Source of the DNA: Costus lasius
Lineage: Eukaryota; Streptophyta; Magnoliopsida; Zingiberales; Costaceae
Direction: 5' to 3'
Assembly (NCBI GenBank): GCA_027563935.2
Contig: CM050447.1
Span: 17,252,001-17,316,000 of the forward strand
DNA length: 64,000 nucleotides
Below, in pieces: positions 59,845 to 64,000 of this stretch. A program made the position numbers and the translations under genes. Each line of letters opens with the position of its first letter. Positions within the stretch are counted from its first letter, which is position 1. Below the pieces are notes generated by a model, which was not told the DNA's origin, did no database searches, and saw only the letters and a list, made by a program, of their open reading frames with translations.

Positions 59845-61131
59845 TTGCTCCGATTTGCTAGTGTATATGCCCTTAGACCCATTGTTGGTCTATCTTTTGT
59901 ACTACTTGACACTGATATTTTATATTATTTTGGTATTATCATTATTATGTTTGTTTATGTGTGCGATCTTTGTATACTTGCATGATAATATCCCTGGAGA
60001 CAGATTTCATCTGAGCTCGAACTTATGTCCCCAGTCAAGTACCTGAGTAGATAAGTGATAGCTCTGGTACATGTGAGACTAGTATATGGGCTGATTAGGC
60101 ACGAGGTGCTAACGCAAACATATGGTTATATCAGTGGTAAATATACTAGATCAACTCACTGTGAGGATCTACCTTGGTGTCATGAGTTAACCTCACAAGT
60201 GACAAGCGATGCATTAATCTCTTGACTTGAGGTCATTAACCCTTTTATATGATTAGAGACATGCTTTGATACAATCTAACATCTCACCATTGTTGGGAGA
60301 TTATAACGATTATCATTGAGTATATCACGACCCATATGAGAAAATCAATATACAGATACAGGATTTGCCCCTTTCTAAGGGAAGCTTGATATCCATGAAC
60401 CCCAAATAGATGCATGACTGGAAGTGTATGACTATACCTAGGTGAAAGCCTGATTTAGTCATGACCATGAGATTGGGTATAAACAAAGTAGTGACATACT
60501 TTGTCCAATCGGATATCAGTTTGACAAAGGGACTATAATGCATAAATACCTTATTACTATGATGGAGATGTCGATGTTGATGTTCATTATGAAGACTTGG
60601 GTAATAGCAATGCACTGCTAGGTGTCACTCATTGCTTGTGATAACATGAGTTTATCACTGCTAACATCAAAGGAACCTACAGGGTCGCACATCTTGATAC
60701 TCGAGTTCTCGTATTGATCGGCTAGTCTTTAGATCGAGTTATTTCATAACTCAGAATTGTTTGGGAGATTTCATTAGCGCCAATGAGCTTGATGAGATAA
60801 AAGAAATTTATTGGAGCTAAATTTCATTTTTGGCAGGTTGATCCCGGGTTAACTGCTACACCCTAATTTTTCGCTATGGAAAACGGGGGTGATGGCACGA
60901 GTCTACACTCGTCTGCCCACTTTACACACTCTCTATTCCCCTTGTGTCACCACACTAGTACTCAGGTACACACTTTACACAACCTTGTACACAAGGCTAG
61001 TTACACTGTACACAGGCTAATTTTACACAGAGACAACCAACTTACCCAATGAGTAACCCCCGGTTATACAATCCACACAATGTGTAATACCCCGCTACAC
61101 AAACTTACACAATCTATGTTTCCACTGCACC
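59845..61131. other. Non-coding repetitive-looking DNA
   Basis: No coding frame of note. 60880-61100 is rich in TACAC/TTACAC words. The style resembles LTR or leader sequence of an unclassified retroelement, but no boundaries or matching second copy were found. Confidence 0.3.
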
Positions 61132-61147
61132 CCAAGGTCAGGAGTAC

Positions 61148-62084
61148 GTGACCTGGGATTGCTTTATATGCGGAGGAAAACACCAACCCTGGTCTTGTCC
61201 CCAGAAGAAGATTTTGCATGCCTTGGTAGCCGAGGAGGCCGCAACCATAAAGCCAAAGGAAGAGAAGAAGGTCACATTCTCTTTGAGTTCCGACTGCGAC
61301 ACTGACGAAGGCAGAAGTTTTCCTTCACCGCAGTGCAATGATCATGAAGCTTCAACCTCGAAGGCCAGCTACAAGGATGTTTTGTGTCGATGAGGGCATC
61401 GACAGTTCAAGTGGGGGAGAATGTCAGGGATCAGAGGAGATCAAGATTACCACGACAACATGGTATCTAACCGGTGACGCAAAGCTATGGTGGCGCACCA
61501 GAGTGCAAGATGTCACTGACACCATGAAGAGTTGGGAGGAATTGGAACTAAAACAGGCACTAAAGACTCAGTTCCGTCCCGAGAACATGGGATTGATGGT
61601 GAGAAAAAAGTTATCGAACCTCCGTTACGCAGATGACATCCGTAATTATGTTAGGAAGTTCGCATCTATCTCCCTAGACATCAAGATGACAGATGAAGAA
61701 AAGTTATTTTTGTTCATCGATGGCTTGCAACCTTGGGCACAACAAGAGTTGCAAAGGAGGAATGTCCAAGATTTTGCATCCGCACAAGCTGCAGCGGAGC
61801 AACTGACTGACCTTAAGCTAGTGGAAAGGCACCGACCTTCACCACCGCAGCGACCCCATCAAGGGAAAGGGAACAGTCAGAGGGACAATCATGAGAGTCC
61901 TCCGCATCGTAATGAGAATCAAGATAGGTGGAGTTCACCGCACAGTCCGTGGGATAACAGGACCCAACATCAGAACAGACCCCAGCGACCCCACAATGGT
62001 GGCAACCAGAGAAACCCACCGCACAACCGTCCATACATATGTTATCTTTGTGGCGGCAACCATCACCTACATGATTGCCAATAG
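61148..62084 (+). pseudogene. Rearranged Ty3/gypsy-type gag fragments
   Basis: Two gag pieces in an impossible order. At 61148-61390 a zinc knuckle (CFICGGKHQPWSC) and Lys/Glu-rich gag tail run to a stop, followed by a purine tract AAGTGGGGGAGAA and TGTCAGGGATC, which looks like the beginning of a 3' LTR (about 61412-61435). Immediately after, 61476-62084 is the middle and end of a gag (LTGDAKLWWRTRVQD, LKTQFRPENM, LFIDGLQPWAQQEL) with its own zinc knuckle CYLCGGNHHLHDC and stop. Best explained as two elements joined by recombination or deletion. The second piece is open over at least 200 codons. Confidence 0.7.
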
Positions 62085-62209
62085 AGGAAGATGTTGAATG
62101 CAATGTTGGTTGAGAAGACTTCAACCGACAGCAAGCGCAAAGGAAAAGCCCCGATGCCATCATCCAGCTCAAGTGACTCAGATGCACCATCATTATTTCG
62201 GGCAAGCCT

Positions 62210-62282
62210 TCCTCTTCAAAGACGCCGAGGATAGGCGCAATCGCATGTTCTTCCAAGACGCCGAGGATAGGCGCACTCAGGA
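62210..62282. repeat. Short tandem duplication
   Basis: GACGCCGAGGATAGGCGCA occurs twice, 36 bp apart, just left of the right-edge LTR. Confidence 0.75.
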
Positions 62283-62306
62283 TGATCAACCCGAGCAAAG
62301 TGCGTC

Positions 62307-63509
62307 TGTGACACCAAGGTCAGGAGTACATGCCCCGTGTAGAAAACCCAATACCCCGGCTATGCCCCACCCAATGAGTAGATGGCGCAAGCACTAGGCT
62401 GAATTCTTCTTCACAAGATGAATGGAGTTTCCATTCTTACATGTACAGTGCATACTAATTTAGTAGCACCCCTTTGCCTAACAGTGTCGCCCCTTTGAAC
62501 CAAGACCACCCTTAAAGGAAAACCTTGTGCCCTAACTCAAGGAGACACTCGGCTTACTCAAGGAGACAAGGAACAAGAGTTACACAAAATTTCGGCATGA
62601 CCTTTGCTCATTCATTGACATATGCGCAAGTTGGAAATCACAAAGCCACAATTGAAAACTCAACACAACATAGAGATCACAACATTAACATTTAAGAGGA
62701 AAATACCAATTTTCATTAAAGGAAACTTAATACACAAAACCTCTTAAGTTCACTCAACAACATATACACAATCGGTACAATTTTGCATACAAGAGAATTA
62801 CCCTAGACAAGTAGAAACTCTCCTATGCGCCAAGCCTTGGTGTCCTCTCTTCAAGGCTTATTGAGTGAAGCCTTCTTCCCTTTCTCCACCTTGGTGTCCT
62901 CTCATCAAGGGGAAGATCGTCGGAATCTTGAAGATCTCCGCCGGTTGCAAGGGAGAAGTCGCCCTCTTGTTGTCGCCCTTCAAGGAACTCTCGCCCACCA
63001 GATAATTCGCAAGAACAACAATGCAAGTAGTAGTTACAAACCACTTACTCTCTATCTTTAGACATGCGCCCATGTCCTCAAGTAGTTACCCATACCGCCC
63101 ATGGGTCTTGAGCCTAGGTTGAAGAAGGATGCACCCCTTTCTAGCTTCAGGGATGTCCAGCCCCTCAACCCGGTCTTCAAGTCTTTGTAGCAACTAGTAT
63201 GCCCTGTTTGAGTCTCCGTGCCTGCACTTTTGTCTTACATTATCCCTCAGAGCTAAGGGGTCATGCTCACAAGTATAGGCATCTGTGTCTCGCACCCCAG
63301 TGCACATAGAAGTCTCCAGCTCCATGCAAGTACCCCCGGGCCTTACCCGAGAATCAACATATGTTCCAGTTGCAAACCTGAAAAGTATAACACAGCATTA
63401 GTTGTTCACCTCTCCTAGGTGACTCCCTTTTGTTCTCCTTGTCCTCTTTTTGCTGTGCCAACCTCATGGACAAGGAGGGGAATGCTCCCCGCATTCCCGG
63501 GTCATGACA
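62307..63509 (-). repeat. 3' LTR of the right-edge gypsy element
   Basis: On the minus strand the LTR begins TGTCATGACCCGGG directly after the purine tract AGGTGGGGGAGAAT. The far end is tentatively placed at the TGTGACACC near 62307 (ending ...GTGTCACA on the minus strand). It includes the repeated phrase CTTGGTGTCCTCTC near 62840 and 62893. The right end is firm; the left end is a guess. Confidence 0.55.
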
Positions 63510-64000
63510 ATTCTCCCCCACCTGAAGGAGGCATCACCCCTGATGCCCAAGCCTGTAGATATGCATCAATCTCATCCTGAAATTGCCATAAGTCAGACCC
63601 TTTTTCGCAAGTCGCATCCTCTTCTGATTCACCTATCCAATGCACAAGAAATTCAGTCCTTTGAGCCCTGACAGTATGACCAATTAACCTGTGATTCAAA
63701 ATCTTTTGAATACCCTTATGAAATTCTTTTCTGACTTGTGGAGGTGCCCTCAATCTTTGTGTCCTACTCAAATTTACATCATCTGCATGATACTTCTTCA
63801 ACATACTCACATGAAAAGTAGGATACAAATGCAATCTTCCAGGTAATTCCAATCTATAAGCTACTACACCAACTCTTTGCAGAATCTTAAAAGGGCCTTC
63901 ATACCTTGGAATCAAACCTCTATGAGCAGTTTTAGCTGAGATCTTCTTCCACATTTGGGGAGTTAACTTGAGCATGACCAACTCACCAACATTGAACTCA
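63502..64000 (-). CDS. Ty3/gypsy chromovirus Pol, C-terminal integrase and chromodomain (partial)
   Basis: Open frame entering from the right edge (EFNVGELVMLKLTPQMW) and ending at the TGA at 63502-63504, inside the LTR start. It shows the integrase GPY/F-type module (RYEGPFKILQRVGVVAYRLE, then HPTF-like YPTFHVSMLKKYHAD) and a chromodomain (ILNHR, then EFLVHWIGESEEDATCEK, LWQF). The usual Trp of the chromodomain ATWE motif is Cys here. The chromodomain targets integration to chromatin in this lineage (family knowledge). The rest of the element lies beyond the window. Confidence 0.88.
   Translation of the reverse strand, partial: EFNVGELVMLKLTPQMWKKISAKTAHRGLIPRYEGPFKILQRVGVVAYRLELPGRLHLYPTFHVSMLKKYHADDVNLSRTQRLRAPPQVRKEFHKGIQKILNHRLIGHTVRAQRTEFLVHWIGESEEDATCEKGSDLWQFQDEIDAYLQAWASGVMPPSGGGELS

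Overview
This is a flowering-plant nuclear region: spliced genes with GT-AG introns, plant-only families, a mosaic of LTR retrotransposons and MITEs, and AT-rich intergenic DNA. GC-rich first exons followed by AT-rich introns hint at a monocot, but this is weak evidence. No rRNA, intact tRNA, CRISPR or prokaryotic feature was seen.

Six host genes could be reconstructed, with phases matching across every junction. From the left: a CemA-like chloroplast envelope protein (DLDG1 type, minus, 3' part beyond the left edge); a PP2C phosphatase of 287 aa (minus, 5 exons); a secretory-pathway cyclophilin of 213 aa (minus, 7 exons, one GC-AG intron); the F-box protein SKIP31 of 339 aa (plus, 10 exons); a single-exon CEP peptide-hormone precursor of 89 aa (minus); and a UPF0114/YqhA membrane protein of 255 aa (minus, 5 exons, with a 93-nt frame-neutral intron with GC-AG borders). 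They are unrelated single genes, not a cluster.

Between them are mobile elements. (1) A 3.57-kb hAT transposon with a perfect 8-bp target duplication lies 0.2 kb upstream of the cyclophilin start; its transposase keeps one frame but has six nonsense codons. (2) Two gag-only LTR elements (TR-GAG type) lie at 22.8-26.1 kb (plus) and 38.1-42.0 kb (minus). (3) A complete Ty1/copia element at 53.9-59.0 kb has two identical 131-bp LTRs and an unbroken 1359-codon polyprotein, so it is very young. (4) At the right edge are a scrambled gag fragment and the 3' end of a Ty3/gypsy chromovirus. (5) Decayed Ty3/gypsy pol remnants lie in DLDG1 intron 1 and just left of the copia element. (6) hAT-type and Tourist-type MITEs are frequent, several with clear target duplications.

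The most noteworthy items are the divergent CEP gene, the young copia element with unusual TG...CT termini, the 93-nt GC-AG intron bordered by a direct repeat, and the exon duplication in SKIP31.
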